DNA of 64,000 bases from Chrysogorgia sp. JL179-B06. Lineage: Eukaryota > Cnidaria > Anthozoa > Scleralcyonacea > Chrysogorgiidae. Positions 1 to 12,059 of the stretch are shown in pieces. Under the pieces are notes generated by a model that was given only the letters and a program-made list of their open reading frames with translations, was not told the DNA's origin and did no database searches. The stretch is taken from positions 1,183,501 through 1,247,500 of the forward strand of contig JAYKKM010000260.1 in NCBI GenBank assembly GCA_035772405.1. The letters are read 5' to 3'. How positions within the stretch are numbered: position 1 is the first letter of the stretch; each line of letters starts with the position of its first letter. The position numbers and the translations under genes were made by a program.

Positions 1-1
1 A

Positions 2-617
2 CAATACCGTATCATCAGCATAGAGGGTAATGTCACTATGGAGTTTGCACGTCGTTAAATTGTTTATGTATACTAAGAAAAATAAGGGCCCCAATATACT
101 CCCTTGAGGTACCCCTATATTCAGCAGCAACTGACGAGAAAACATTACCAACGGCTGTAACTTGACTTCTATTCATTAGATACGATTCAAACCATTCAAT
201 CGAGTTGTTGTCGACACCAACTGATTTAAGCTTGCGAATCAGGATGAAATGATCAATTGTATCAAAAGCCTTGGAGATGTCCAGAAAAATGGCACCTGTC
301 ACGTAGCCGTTGTCGGTGAAATGTGTAAGAGAAGTGCCAGTTGATAATTTCGGCCGAAAACCAAACTGTTTCGAAGTAATAAGATTGTTATCATTAAGAT
401 ACGTATAGAATTGTTCATGAACCGTTTTCTTCAGGATCTTGCTTAAAGTAGGCAGTACCGTTATAGGCCTATAGTTGTTAGCATCACACCGATCGCCATT
501 CTTAAAAATTGCCGTGACCTTTCCAGTCTCCCATATAGAGGGGAATGTACGAGTCGTCAATGAGCGATTGAAAAGATTAAGAAGGCTTTTAGAAATAACG
601 GGCACAGAGTCTTTCAA
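2..617 (-). pseudogene. LINE A reverse transcriptase, partial
   Basis: Copies element RNA into DNA at the target site. Visible blocks include the NYRPITVLPTLSKI segment, the QFGFRPKLST segment, the FLDISKAFDTIDH catalytic block and, beyond a frame change near position 100, YADD at the window edge. The conserved GVPQGSxLGP block is out of frame, which indicates decay. The C-terminal part of the protein and the 3' UTR lie outside the window. Confidence 0.8.
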
Positions 618-704
618 TAAACGAGCACTTATCCTGTCGAGACCGATGGCTTTGTTTGTTTTCAGGAGTAAAAGTTGACTAACAACAAAATCCTCTGTTA
701 TTAG

Positions 705-1274
705 TTAAAATGAAAATGAGAGACCACAAGAAGAAACCGCAGAGATGTCTTCCCAAAAAGAAGTGAAATTTCTCAAACACGATTTAAGTTTACTGGCCAA
801 CTTGTTTCCTATGGTTGAGAAGTGATGATTGAGGGTCGAGGCTATAGATCTCTGATCACAATAAGTAACGCCATCTGTCTCAATACAGGTTATTGGACTG
901 TTCTGATTTCTTGACATCACTTCATTGAGCGTTTTCCATAAAGCGCTTGAGTTATTCTTGTTTTCCCGAATAATCCTTGAGTAATATTCGGCTTTACTTT
1001 TTTTGATCTCTTTGTTTACAAGATTTTTAAACTTTCTAAACAAAACCCAATGTCGAGGTGATTGAGCTTTGACAGCTTTCTTATGATAATAGTCCTGTTT
1101 ATGCATAATTTCGGACAAGGATGTAGTCATCCAAGGAAAATTAGTGCCCTTTATTCTTGACTTTTTCATAGGAGCATGTCTGTCCGCTACATCAGAAAAT
1201 AGCTTGTTCCAAACAGAAACAGCAGAATCAATAACCGTTTCATTTTCCACAAGACCCCAATCGACCTTTTCCAA
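705..1274 (-). pseudogene. LINE A endonuclease-RT linker region
   Basis: This open frame joins the endonuclease and RT parts of LINE A. It has the usual features of that linker: an FPWMT motif, a lysine- and tyrosine-rich helical stretch (YHKKAVKA), an ALWKTLNEV segment and the NHHFSTIGNKLA block that precedes RT in this group. It overlaps the endonuclease frame and is not joined to it in one frame. Confidence 0.7.
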
Positions 1275-1289
1275 ATCTTGAAGGAAATC

Positions 1290-2132
1290 ACTTTTCTGGT
1301 AATGCTTGTAAGAGCGATATTCAAGGCGCTTTGCTCAAAACCGGCTTTTATAACACAGAAAATCATTGAGTGGTCACTGAGAGCCAAAGGAATAACACCA
1401 TGATCGTTTATGCGATGACTTGTATTTGAAAATATCAGATCGATCAAGGTAGACGAGTTCTCGGTAACTCTTGTTGGCTTATCAATAAGTTGATCAAGGT
1501 TGTGGCTATTTGACATTCTAAGTAACTTACGCTTCGATGATTTGTCAGAGTTCACACAGGAATTCAAAAAATTTACATTAAAATCACCCAGTAAAAGTAA
1601 TTCATCTCCATCAATAACATTAAGTAATGAAGAATTTAAATCCTCAATAAAAATATCCAAGGACACATCTGGTGCTCTGTAAATATTCCATATTATAAGT
1701 TTCTTAGTTTTCGGCCGGGATATTTCGATAACACACGACTCAGACGAAGCCGTGCCAAGATCAGGTCTAGAACGATAAGGTATTCCATCGCGAACATAGA
1801 TCATTGTTCCACCGCCAACCTTTGATTTTCTATCGTGTTGCACACAAGAATAGCCAGGAAGATTGACCTCGTTGTCCAAAATAGATGGTTTAAGCCAGGT
1901 TTCAGATATAGTTAAGACGTCCAAAGGCTTCTCTCGAAGGAGCAGTTTGAGCGAATCCATTTTCGGTATAATGCTTCGAATATTTAGATGTGCGATAAAA
2001 ACCCCGAGAATTTGTAATGTCCAACGTGGATAAAGGTAAACCTGTAGGTCCTGGATTGGGAGAAACATCATTTGCAAGACAAACCAGCAGTAAGGCTGTA
2101 GCAGATTTAAGAGCGAAGCAACAACCAGCCAT
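1290..2132 (-). pseudogene. LINE A apurinic-type endonuclease with upstream 2A-like motif
   Basis: The endonuclease nicks target DNA. Visible motifs are HLNIRSIIPKMD (start of fold), TISETWL, GGGTMIYVRD, the LLLGDFNV active-site block, TLIDLIFSN and the DHSMIFC histidine block. Upstream, in the neighbouring frame, a hydrophobic leader ends in DVSPNPGP. That resembles the ribosome-skipping 2A signals known in some LINEs, but with S in place of the usual E. A one-base frame change near 1998 separates leader and endonuclease. Confidence 0.75.
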
Positions 2133-2769
2133 AAATATCTACCTTGAAGATAATGCATTTTCGCTTTTAAGGCGATTTGCATTCGACAGGCCCAAATCGT
2201 CTATATACAAGCGATTTACATCATTTGAGACATGAAAGATATCAGCAACGAAAAACTTTGTATTAAAGCCATTCTTAGAGTAAAACTGGCCATGAAGACA
2301 TATATAAAAAAGCAGTAAAAGGCAGAATTGTCTGGAACTAATAAGTCCTGACACAATGGCCGCCATCTTGCCGTGGTCATGTGACCAAAATTAAGGGTAA
2401 ACATTTGCCCAAATTTTAAACAGGCACAGAGACTAAAGTATTTAATTTTTCAAAAAGTTCTGTGCTCATTCCCATAAACAACCTTTGTGCTTTAGATCAA
2501 TGCGAAAATATTTCAATTCCATGTATTCTACAGCAAGATATCTTTTCTCAAGTACACTCTGATTGTGCAGAGTATCGGGTTACAATGTTTGATCAGTATC
2601 ACGTTACAAATTAACTTTATGGAAAACTAATACATGTAGCTACATTCTATGACTTATAAGCTTTCCACTGATACATAGTTTTATATGGTTTGCATAAAAG
2701 CCCCTGGATGGTACAATTCATTGTAAAAAAGTCAGCATTTTTAGGTAAAGTCCCCCGTTAAAGCCTCAA

Positions 2770-3435
2770 ACAGTAAGCGGGCGAGGGGTTGTTGCGTACA
2801 CGTATTTCGAGTATATATCAGATTTCTTAAATATTCAACGATAGTCACCTCGACTTCAGTGACTAATTGTTAAATATTTATATATGCATCAACGGCCGTC
2901 TGCGCGACATCGGAAACTTTGGCTCTGGTTACTAGATACTCAATATATTGAACAAATATTTAAATTGAAACCGTCACAGATTGCAAATGCAAAAATTGAA
3001 ACGGTTCAAAGGTTTTTTTTCAAAAACACACATAGTTTTTTGAGGAAATAGAAATCCGAATATGTATTTTGACTCGCTAATTCCAAATCTGTTTTCAGAA
3101 TTGAAAACGGTTAAATATTAATACGAAAGTGACCGGCTTACATAAACCGTTTTTACGAAGGGTACTCACGTTCTCGTAAAATATAGTAAACCCGTATGTT
3201 ATGTATGTTGACCAGCTAATTCCAAATCTGTTTTCAGACTTTAAATTCGTTGAATATTGGCCGAGATAACGTTCAAATATTTCTTCGACGAAACAGGCTT
3301 TTGCAAATTGTGAATTTTTGAAAATACACACGGCCACGGCGTGCGAGGTCTGGCCACAAGGGATGGTGAAATTCCCGTAGGGGGGCGTAGAAAAGGCGGG
3401 CAAGGGCATTATTGCAGATTCGTATTTCTAGTTTT
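2770..3435. repeat. Diverged direct repeats
   Basis: Two related blocks share the segment AATTCCAAATCTGTTTTCAG followed by a TTAAATATT-like tail, near 3080-3120 and 3212-3260, about 130-140 bp apart. GC-rich borders (GCGGGCGAGGGG near 2777 and a similar GGCGGGCAAGG near 3394) flank the region. It has the look of a short dispersed repeat. No convincing coding sequence was found here. Confidence 0.45.
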
Positions 3436-4068
3436 CAATTTGGTTTAGTTATTGTTGTATGAAAGACCCTGCATACCAGGTTGAATGTTGTATTTAACCC
3501 TTTAACTATTTTATATATTTTTATTTTAATATGCTACCACCTATTATACTTTTAGTTACAGGAAATGCGAGCTACAGCATTAATCAGACCTCATTTACAC
3601 TACTTGGGTTTACTCAGCCACAATCAGCGCTTCCCATAATAGAAGACCACCAAAACAACAGTAAAGGTTTTACATCCCACATCTTGTGGTATTTCCCAAA
3701 TCCTATTTACTGTCATCTGGAAGAGTTGGTACAGTAAATCCGAACTAGGTACAGTAAATTTCAGTCTATTCATTAAAGTTGGTGTAGCTTGATCAATTAG
3801 TCCCTAGCAAATTGAAATTTTACATTCTCTTCCGTTTGCATGCCTTAAAATAAAAACACTATCACACACACATGCTCATATCATGGCTAAACGTTATTCC
3901 TACTTTTCGATAATTTCATTTATATTATTTCATTTATATTAACACTGACGATAATTTCTAGAAAACCTAATCATTATTCATAAACCCCAGCTTCATTTCT
4001 TCCAATTTCACAGGTATAATTATAAACATACGGCTTATATATACCTATTTTTAAACCAAATTATAAAG
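3436..4068. other. Non-coding AT-rich stretch
   Basis: Nothing recognisable beyond short spurious frames. A pyrimidine-rich tract ending in AAAG near 4068 may be the splice acceptor of the exon that follows. Confidence 0.4.
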
Positions 4069-5322
4069 TTGAGAAAATCCTTGCCATTTACTGTGCATCC
4101 GAGGACTGCTACACAGCCATTGACGTTGGGAAAGTCACTACTGTTCACGTACAACGACAACACTGGAAGTTATCTGATGAAGCAAAGAAAATGTTCTACG
4201 ACATTTATAATGATTGGGAAATGAATATTTGCCAAAAGCACCAGCAAGATTCCCTAGTCTCAGGTTTGTCCATATATTGTAAAAATTATAATGAACGCAT
4301 GCTATGTTATGGAGTTTCGAAATGACTATCGCCAACGCCAGACACATGCATCTGTTGTTTAAATTGACAGAATCCAACCTACTGGGCTTCTGTGTGCAAC
4401 TGTTCTTCGATCTAGATCTCCTTCTGCCACGAACAAATACTGTACAACCAAGTACGACATCAGCGCACAGACAAGCTGATGTGGAGTCATACTCCGGACG
4501 ATTCGTGTGAGAATTGAGGGAGTAAAACACTGCCTCTATTTATTCCCACAACGCCTGTATTTATTTCCACAACCCCAACCTTGTTACCGACATCACAACC
4601 GAAGTCCAACAACACCAGCTGTATTTATTCCCACAATGCCTGCTTTGTTACCGACAACCGAAGGTCTTCGCCAAAACCCAACCGTGTTTAATCCCACAAT
4701 GCCAACTTTGTTTCAGCGCTCGAACCAGACTCCATCATCTGCCATCCCAACAACTGAACTTCGATTTGCCCCTCGACGAAAGTTTGAACATGCAGCTCCT
4801 TAGTGAATACTTAACAAGTCCACCTTACTCTGAAATCGTTGAACTATTAAAAGTCGTTAAATTTCAAAACGAAAAAATTTGACCAAATTCTGGCCATGAA
4901 TGAAAGAGTCCAAGGGTCTGTCAGTTCGAATGGGAGACAAGCAAGGAAAACCCGCCTGTAGCCAGCCAGGGCTGTACTTTCGCTATTTTACCAGGACTCC
5001 GAGTAACAATCAACAGTGTTCTAGACTATCGGTCGATGAATTTCAGCAACTTAAGAAAATATCCAGCTCACTACAAAACTTTGCAGTGAACTGTTTACGG
5101 CATTTCTTTCAAAGTCCGGAGCTACAAGGCAGAAATATTTCCGGCAAGAAAAAAATGGCCGTGGATCCGGTGTGTGTTGAACTGATAAATCGTACGTGTG
5201 TCAAATGTATCCTGCAACATCACCAGTTCATATTCCCAAAGCTTGGAGGAAGTGCCAACATGCTATGGACGAATTTATCAGACGTTTATCAGATTTCCAC
5301 ACAATCAATGTGTGGGCCATAG
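4069..5322 (+). pseudogene. BEN-domain gene or gene relic with candidate exon
   Basis: A candidate first exon, 4069-4262, is open and ends in CTCAG followed by GTTTGT, a plausible donor. Downstream, 4507-4803 encodes a proline/threonine-rich tandem repeat. Another frame continues through LSEYLTSPPYSEIVELL (about 4800-4860), and the last frame (4900-5322) holds a BEN-like C-terminal domain: residues about 46-75 (FQQLKKISSSLQNFAVNCLR) lead into GKKKMAVDP and VCVELINRT. BEN domains bind DNA or chromatin proteins. The reading frame changes several times between 4800 and 4950, so it is either a pseudogene or needs introns or sequence correction. Confidence 0.5.
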
Positions 5323-5489
5323 TGTTTAAAAGTTTAATAAGCCAAAAGCAATAAAAATTCAGCAGGCTAAATTATTACAAGGTAGTTTTGAGCGAGCGTA
5401 GTGATCATACAGAAACTAGGCTTATTCTCACCAAATATTTCGGTGAAATATTACCGTAGACTCATCTACATGCAAAATTACATGTAGTT

Positions 5490-5620
5490 ATGTATTGGTC
5501 AAACACAAAGCTTTGTGTAGTTTTTACACACAAAGCATTGTGTGTAGTTATAATACACAAAACTTTGCGTGTAGTAATTATACATGAAGCTCTTGAGTGT
5601 AGTGCGTGTAGTGTATTTTA
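5490..5620. repeat. Short tandem repeat around ACACAAAGCxTTGTGTGTAG
   Basis: Four imperfect units of about 33 bp, each containing a palindromic core of the form CACAAAGCTTTGTG, follow one another. They lie next to a CAGAGGCGGATCCAGAGG segment at about 5640, which looks like a hAT-type transposon end. No partner end was identified. Confidence 0.45.
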
Positions 5621-5929
5621 CATGTACACAGACTACATGCAGAGGCGGATCCAGAGGGGTGCCACCGTGGCTAAAGCCACGGTCAGATTTTCCTAATTAA
5701 ATAATTAAAACTAATTACTACTTGGTCATAATTTAATAATAATAATAATAATGATAATAATAATGTTAAACACATTGATGAATTCTCGAAATCATTTATT
5801 TCGAGAAAGTTGTAAGCATCACTAGACAATTTCTAGCGCCGCGGAAAGCAATATTTACGGTCAAATGAGCCCGCAATCGCCTCCGGGCAGCTGCGAAGGC
5901 CGAGGTGATGTCGAGTGTGATGCCGACAG

Positions 5930-6115
5930 TTCTTCGGAGCCACGGTCATAAATGCCGGGGCCACGGTAGAAATGGCCGGAGCCACGGTAGAAATGGCCGG
6001 TGCCACGGTTCTGATCAGGCCTTGTCCCAAATATAGTTATTTCACCGGTGCCCTCTCCCAAATATAGGCATTTCACCGGTGCTCTGCTCCCAAATATAGG
6101 ATTTCACCGGTGCCA
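5930..6115. repeat. Two adjoining GC-rich tandem repeats
   Basis: The first block repeats GCCACGGTAGAAATGGCCGG about three times (5938-6010). The second repeats a CCCAAATATAG-xx-ATTTCACCGGTGC unit about three times (6025-6115). Reading frames through this block are products of the repeat and are not called as genes. Confidence 0.6.
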
Positions 6116-6201
6116 TTGTTAACATTTAGCCTCTAGCCTGCTCGCTTCCCAGGCTGCGAGCAGGCTAATAATATAGTTCTTCATCTTTATCGACAAAAAA
6201 A

Positions 6202-6423
6202 ATGGCTGGTCACAGCGACTGTCTCGGCGTCCTGCATCAGCTAGTTCGATTGCTCTGTCAAAGTGACGATTCGTGTGAACAGGAATTGGTTTCTTTGCGG
6301 AAGCAGTACGAAAGGAAGGTTTTGGAGGGGAAAAATCGAGTGAAGCGCGATTTATCTGTTTGTTTATGCGAGTTTTCGAATATGCAAATCAATGTACAAG
6401 AGCCAGAAGTTGCGGTCGTCTGA
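6202..6423 (+). CDS. Small open frame of unknown function
   Basis: A 73-aa frame starting at ATG, cysteine-containing and mostly helical in character, with a mid-region LRKQYERKVLEGK that could form a short coiled coil. I recognise no family. It may be a terminal exon, or it may be chance. Confidence 0.2.
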   Translation: MAGHSDCLGVLHQLVRLLCQSDDSCEQELVSLRKQYERKVLEGKNRVKRDLSVCLCEFSNMQINVQEPEVAVV

Positions 6424-6429
6424 TCAACG

Positions 6430-8290
6430 CTGCCCAGTAAGGTAATGTACTTAATAAATGCCATGCATATATTAATATATACATATCTAATAGTGTTTTA
6501 ATGTAAATTATGTAACATGTTCATTGGGGATAACACAATTGTTACGAAGTCGAAGAGCTGAGTAATAGCCTAGGGCTAGTGCAAGTTATTAATCGAATGA
6601 ATAATAAATATACATAACCATTCGACTCGACAAGTATTAATTATAATTATACACTAGTCGAGTAGCACTGCTGTTTGGTTGCTTATACGGTATTTTTCAT
6701 CGTTATACTTATTTACAAAAACATTTATCAATTTGAACAAATATCGAATTAAACTGAATAATATATCCTTAGTCAGATGTAACACATTATATTCTTATAC
6801 AATGTAATACAATATGAAATAATAGTACTAAAAATACTTACTTAGTTGCTTGAACACTATTCAGCAAAAGCACTCGTATTAAATAATTGATATATATTTC
6901 TAAATGTAAATACAATGATCGATGTTCTAATGTGACCTACTGTGATCTCAATATTGATGTGCTCATATTATACAAATATGTGTTTCTTTATGTTGATAAT
7001 GATGATATTGTATGGTAGTTGAAAAATAATTAATTTATTGCTGATAATTTAAGTGTAAGAACTCAACTATACAATTTTAGTGATTGACCTATTATTCTTA
7101 ATGCTCTGATAGTTTAATATCAAAACCAGATACTTTAATCATAATTACAGTATATTTTATTATCTATATTGTCAAATTAGTTGATTAAGTCATATTAAAT
7201 TATATCCTTTAGTTTAGGTAAGTCAATTACTGTACATGTAGCCATATGTAACAAATTGTTCAATCTTATTGTGTTACATGCAGCACCTGTATGCATTGTA
7301 TTTATATTGACGTGTAGCTCTGTAATGCATTACAGTGGTTATATATATTATATGCTCAAATAAAAGTATAAATAATCTAATGTTTACTTAAAAAATAGGC
7401 TTACATTTGTAAGCAAAGCTAAGATTTATTTATATTATTTATCCTGATGGAGTATACGGTTACTGGGACTTGCATTGCTGAATGTACATCGGGATATAAA
7501 CTTAAACATTGATGCTGTCATTAACCGTTTTGCGATGAAACATCCGCGAAGGATGATGTTAGCAGATATTTTAAAATATATATAAATAATATAAAGTCAG
7601 TCAGTCGATATATATAAAGTCAGTCACCGATGTGTTAACATCCGGGGGGTGGCGACATTATTTCGTATTTTGGTACTTTAATTTACTTTATTTGTGAGTG
7701 GAAAAGTGAATCTGAAGTTCCTGGACAATGAGGGCAGACCGTTAAGTGAGTTATCAATGGGTTTTTTTACGTGTATAAAGTTGTAATGCAGTTAGATTTC
7801 GATATCTTTAATATTTCATATGTCTGGAATATAAGTTGTATCCCCCGGGTTTTTATGTTAACATATTACTGCGGCCATAAGTTTGTGGCCGGCCAAGGCA
7901 CGAGTGATAATATTTCTTCTGGAAACAGGGATTTTGTGGATTTATAGTATTAAAGATGGTGTAGGAGAAATAGTTCGTTGTCTTAGGGGAAGACGAGCCT
8001 GGATATAAAATATAAAGGTCTAATATTCAGGATATTTCTGTCACGTTGTCATGAGTCAACCAGTGTCGAGAGGTAAGCGCAGCATTTTGTCTTCCGAGTC
8101 TCTTTTTAATATAATAGAACACAATAGACACAATAATAAGATTATTTTGTTAGAAATTAGACACCAGCACTTTTGTAAAGCGTATTATTTACGTTCTGTA
8201 GTCGTGTTAATTTTATCAGCATTTGATTAATATTTTGAAATTTGTATTGTGTATTCTTAGGCTTAATAGAAATACATGTAGATATGTTTT
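6430..8290. other. AT-rich non-coding stretch
   Basis: No supported gene. It holds long A/T runs and short direct repeats, such as the AAAGTCAGTCA units near 7596-7630. Confidence 0.4.
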
Positions 8291-8298
8291 GGGCATGA

Positions 8299-8397
8299 AG
8301 GTTGCGGGTTCGATTCCCGTTTGCGGCTCAGAAACATTTTCTGAGTTTGCATTAAAAGCTTGAGTAGCAAACAATTTATATACCATATTAAAGCACT
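8299..8397 (+). repeat. tRNA-like SINE core, copy 1
   Basis: The segment contains a polymerase III B-box-like GGTTCGATTCC (8307-8317), followed by CTCAGAAACATTTTCTGAG, a perfect short hairpin, and AGCAAACAATTTA. The same block recurs at 53313-53404 with a few differences, so it is a dispersed repeat rather than a working tRNA. No matching A box or acceptor stem was found. Confidence 0.6.
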
Positions 8398-8399
8398 GT

Positions 8400-11399
8400 T
8401 AATTGCTTTATTCACTGTATATGCCCAATAAAGACATGCCTTGTTCCTTGGCAATTTATTGGCTGTATAATTGTAGCCTCGGAGAAATTTGGTGCTAGTC
8501 CAATAATATGAATTGTCAAATAAAGAGCATTTGAGGCTGCCTGAATAATTATATTATTAGCCCACATTCCGACACTAGAGATATTTTGTGACTGTACAGT
8601 ACCAGTCAGAAGTAAGCTGAGGTTGCGGTCTACACATCTAACCGCAACGGTCGACTAAAAGACGGAGCGGAAAGACATAACGCGGACGTCAATTAACTTG
8701 CCGTATCAAGTTCAAAACAAAGGTAATCATTAACTAGTAATCATTGGAGTAGTTTTCAAGCTATTCTTATTAGTCTCTGTATTCTGCATACAATGTATAA
8801 CGATTTCGTGGTTGAACTCCTGACAACGACGACGATGTTGGTATGTTGGAATTTATCAAATAACGTTAACAATAATATCTCCCGAAACAGTCCTACCAAA
8901 TAACTATTATTGCGTGAAAACATTTTAGGAGAAGAAAATTTAACGGGCAACTTTGATACGATTTACGATTATGTTATTACTGTTGTGTTTCAAGCCGTTT
9001 ATTGACCCAACAGCATGTTTTGCTGTCACATGTTTCTTAAGCTCATTATATATTATATTATACTCATCCCGTTTCAAACATCGAACTTATCATGTGTCGA
9101 ACCTAGATAAATTCGACGTTTGAAATTAAGTCGCACTTTGATCGATATATCCAACCAAAGCGATCGAACTTAATATTGCGGTAGATCTTATCACGTGCAT
9201 ATATATATAATGCGAAGTATTGCATTCGACACATGATAAACGGGCCTAAACACGGACACAGGGTAAAAACTTTAAAAAGGAGTAATATTCACTTCAGCAG
9301 TGATGTCCATTGACAGGTTTCAAAACCCCAAATCTGTACTACGTTAAAAAATATTGTTTGATGAACTATATCATTGACATTGCGATCCGACATGCTTCTC
9401 ATGTATGTAACTGTGACAGTAGCGAAGTAGACAAGTGTCCTTTTTGTTGTCTGTGGCAATAGCGAGTCTCGGAATAGAAAATTTCATGAAACATTTTTAT
9501 AAAAAATCAAAATTTCTCTTTGTTTCCCTGAGAATGATTGTGAAACAGAGCTTGGAATGCTTCGCATGAACGGACACACAAAAGGAGTTACGGCGTTTAT
9601 ATCACCATCTTGTAATATATTTTATCTGCGACACAGGCTTCACATATTCAGACAAAAACATGTTTGTCTCGAATGGTGCTATTTCTAGAGTATGACTATG
9701 ACTTTTGATAGACTGCCCTTAAAAACAATGTCGCACTCCATGTTTGTCTCATTCTACGACGATATCGGGAAAGAAACAAGTTGAAAGCAGATCTCGAAGT
9801 TTTAATTCCTCTTGAAGCAGATCTGTAATTTTAGTAACGTGCACTCCAGAAGAAGAAAGTGAAATTATTCGTTCCCTCGCATATCGAGATAGCTTTCCCA
9901 TTGTTGCTAGATATCAAAGCTTGAAACTGTCGAACACACATAACTGCTTATAACGATTAATACAACACGCAAAGGAAAAGGACGCTAAAGTTCGTAAATA
10001 CAAGCGACTTTTTTACCCCAGAGGACGACAGTGAGATGAATAGACGATTCTTTCCCTCGCGTACCGATACCAATAATTTTAATACTAACTACTTAATGAC
10101 CAAGAATGAGGTCTTTATGGTAAAATATCTAACCAAGATCTTACTGTAGTGCCCGAGTACTAGCGGCAAAGGTTTGGTATTTTATTGTAAAGACCGAACA
10201 GTCAAGGTTATTAAGTAGTCCATTATATGGCACCTTTTATTATAATATGAAATCAATGTTGTATCTCTTGGTCTTCAGACTTCGCTTCCTTTAACGTTGT
10301 TAAAACACCAGACTAGCATTATTTTCTGTTTCTTTCTTGTCTGGATAATAAAATTTACTTTTATATTGTTTATTGTTCATCGTCATTTATTTATTTTCAT
10401 CCAATAACTCTCTTCTTAGGATTTTGTGTTTGTTCCCAATAATCACAAGGTATTAGCCAGTGAAATGTTATCCATAGACATAGTTGCCATAATGTTCTGT
10501 CCAACTTATCACCTTTATCAACCTTGTGATAACAATAATAAAGATCAAGAATTGTTTTTCTAACTAAAAGTATATTAACTATTAATAATACTGCAGCTTT
10601 ATGAGCAAGCAATCTAAAATCCTGCACAGCATTAAACTTGTCATGCATCATGCTACTGTTTTATTTAATGATACATAATTCTATAAAACTTTGCACTGTC
10701 CTTTGGACCTAGTTGGTTACTTGGTTTAAATTATAAAGCCGTTTCTGTAATTGTTTAAATATCACACCATAGTTGAAATTTAAAAAGAAATTAAAAAAAA
10801 ATTTAAAAATCAACAATACACATACTTAAATGTTAAACATAAACTTGCCACAAACAAGCTTAAGTTATACAGAGAATATTACAATGATATGACCTGGTAG
10901 TAATACTTACATGACTAGTTTCTAGGTCAAAACCAATGACTTAGACATTTCACTCTTAGCTCAGCATTGTTGGGACGCCTTTTGAATGGTGCACAATATA
11001 CTGCTGCCTGCATATTACTAACGGTTGCCCTTATCAGCCTATACCAAAGTTCCTTTGGGATTTCACCAGACTTTGCATCAAAGTCGATGTCCTTATTTCT
11101 ACAGACACTATATTCTGGTGACTTCAGCACCACTTTTACATTGGTCAAATGGGTAGGTGTAGGCAGAATAATAAGATCATCATTACTCAAGCTGTTTCAA
11201 GATCCACTTGTACTGCAGGAGGAGCTCAATGAATTTTCAGTTGTCTTCTAAAAGTAAATTTAATAAAGTAAATTTTGATAGCATAAGTAACATCACATAT
11301 ACAATGTAATTGCTACCAATGTTATGGAGGCAACACTGTTGTTATATATCTGGCCTGTGGCAGGGGATATGGCAATCATTTGCTCTAGCTCAAAAGCTA
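8400..11399. other. Non-coding flank left of the Polinton
   Basis: No gene could be supported. A foldback repeat sits at 9068-9244 (listed separately). A short leftward frame at 10927-11190 contains a plausible protein-like stretch but no recognisable domain, and is not called. Confidence 0.4.
9068..9244. repeat. Foldback element
   Basis: TTATCATGTGTCGAA at 9088-9102 is repeated in inverse orientation at 9225-9239, with CCCGTTT-like and ACGGG outer bases on each side. A related sequence (CGATGTTTGAAACGGG) occurs near 44884-44900. The whole looks like a small MITE. Confidence 0.5.
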
Positions 11400-11405
11400 C
11401 TGTTT
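11400..11405. repeat. Left target-site duplication CTGTTT
   Basis: The six bases directly before the left Polinton terminus are identical to the six directly after the right terminus (30877-30882). A 6-bp duplication is the known signature of Polinton integrase. Confidence 0.95.
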
Positions 11406-11807
11406 AGTAGTATAGTACATGGCGGTGCGAGCTCAGTCGACGCCAACCGTAATTTAAACGCCAAAACATCACCAAACTTGTACCGAGCCACAACTCGGCA
11501 ATGTTTTGGTATTTATGTTTTACAATCGACATTGGTGAGCTCACAGCCTCACTCTCTGTGCTATTATGGTAATCGTTAGTCAATCTAGACACCCCTCCCA
11601 CGTTTTCTACTCAATTGATGCCAAATACTAAAAAAATCACAACTTTCGCTAGACTTTACGCTACTTTAGCCATATTTAAAAAAGTAGAAAGTGTCATTTC
11701 AACATTTTCGTTCAACAAACCACCAACACGTTCTGCTACTGTCTCACAAATTCACGCGCGAAAAAAACCACTAGATTTTGATTCTAGTGGTGATGTTTAT
11801 CCAAATG

Positions 11808-11981
11808 GATAGTATAGAACATGGCGGTGCGAGCTCAGCGTCGCCAACCACAAATGCGAGTGCCATAGCAACGTTAATTTGTACGCCAAATCGCGATTTA
11901 GCGCAAAAATTAGCGATGCCACGGTGCCCACACTTGTGGATAACGTCGAATAAGCTCGCACCGCCATGTTCTATACTACTA
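11808..11981. repeat. Nested inverted copies of the terminus inside the left TIR
   Basis: AGTATAGAACATGGCGGTGC at the left and its reverse complement ending at about 11981 enclose about 174 bp with an internal ATCGCGAT palindrome. The mirror version lies at about 30306-30479. The unit looks like a mini-element bounded by Polinton-type ends, or a duplicated terminal recognition site. Confidence 0.75.
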
Positions 11982-12059
11982 CAGCAGTCGTTAATTAGGC
12001 TTAACACACCGCTCCCCACACTCTCCACCGATTAGTGTCAAACGCGCGCGAGACTCGTG

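Larger units (their letters stand above)
1..2390 (-). mobile_element. LINE A: non-LTR retrotransposon, runs off the left edge
   Basis: A reverse-strand non-LTR retrotransposon of the CR1/L2/Jockey group. Reading leftward it shows an N-terminal hydrophobic segment with a 2A-like DVSPNPGP motif (about 2046-2075), an apurinic endonuclease domain, a linker and reverse transcriptase. The window starts inside the RT: the YADD catalytic motif is encoded at about 8-22. Single-base frame changes separate the pieces (for example a T run near 1998 between the 2A segment and the endonuclease), so this copy is inactive or slightly mis-assembled. The 5' end is placed only roughly near 2390. The clade is an inference from domain order and motif style. 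Confidence 0.85.

Noticed and set aside
4138..4530. Leftward 130-aa frame
   Set aside because: It is antisense to the candidate BEN-gene exon region, starts without clear context and shows no domain.
8299..8330. Functional tRNA gene
   Set aside because: Only a B-box-like sequence is present; there is no acceptor stem, A box or anticodon arm, and the block is repeated elsewhere.
11771..12035. 85-aa open frames on both strands inside the left TIR (and 30251-30515 in the right)
   Set aside because: They arise from the nested inverted copies of the terminus; both strands are open because of the palindrome, and no domain is visible.
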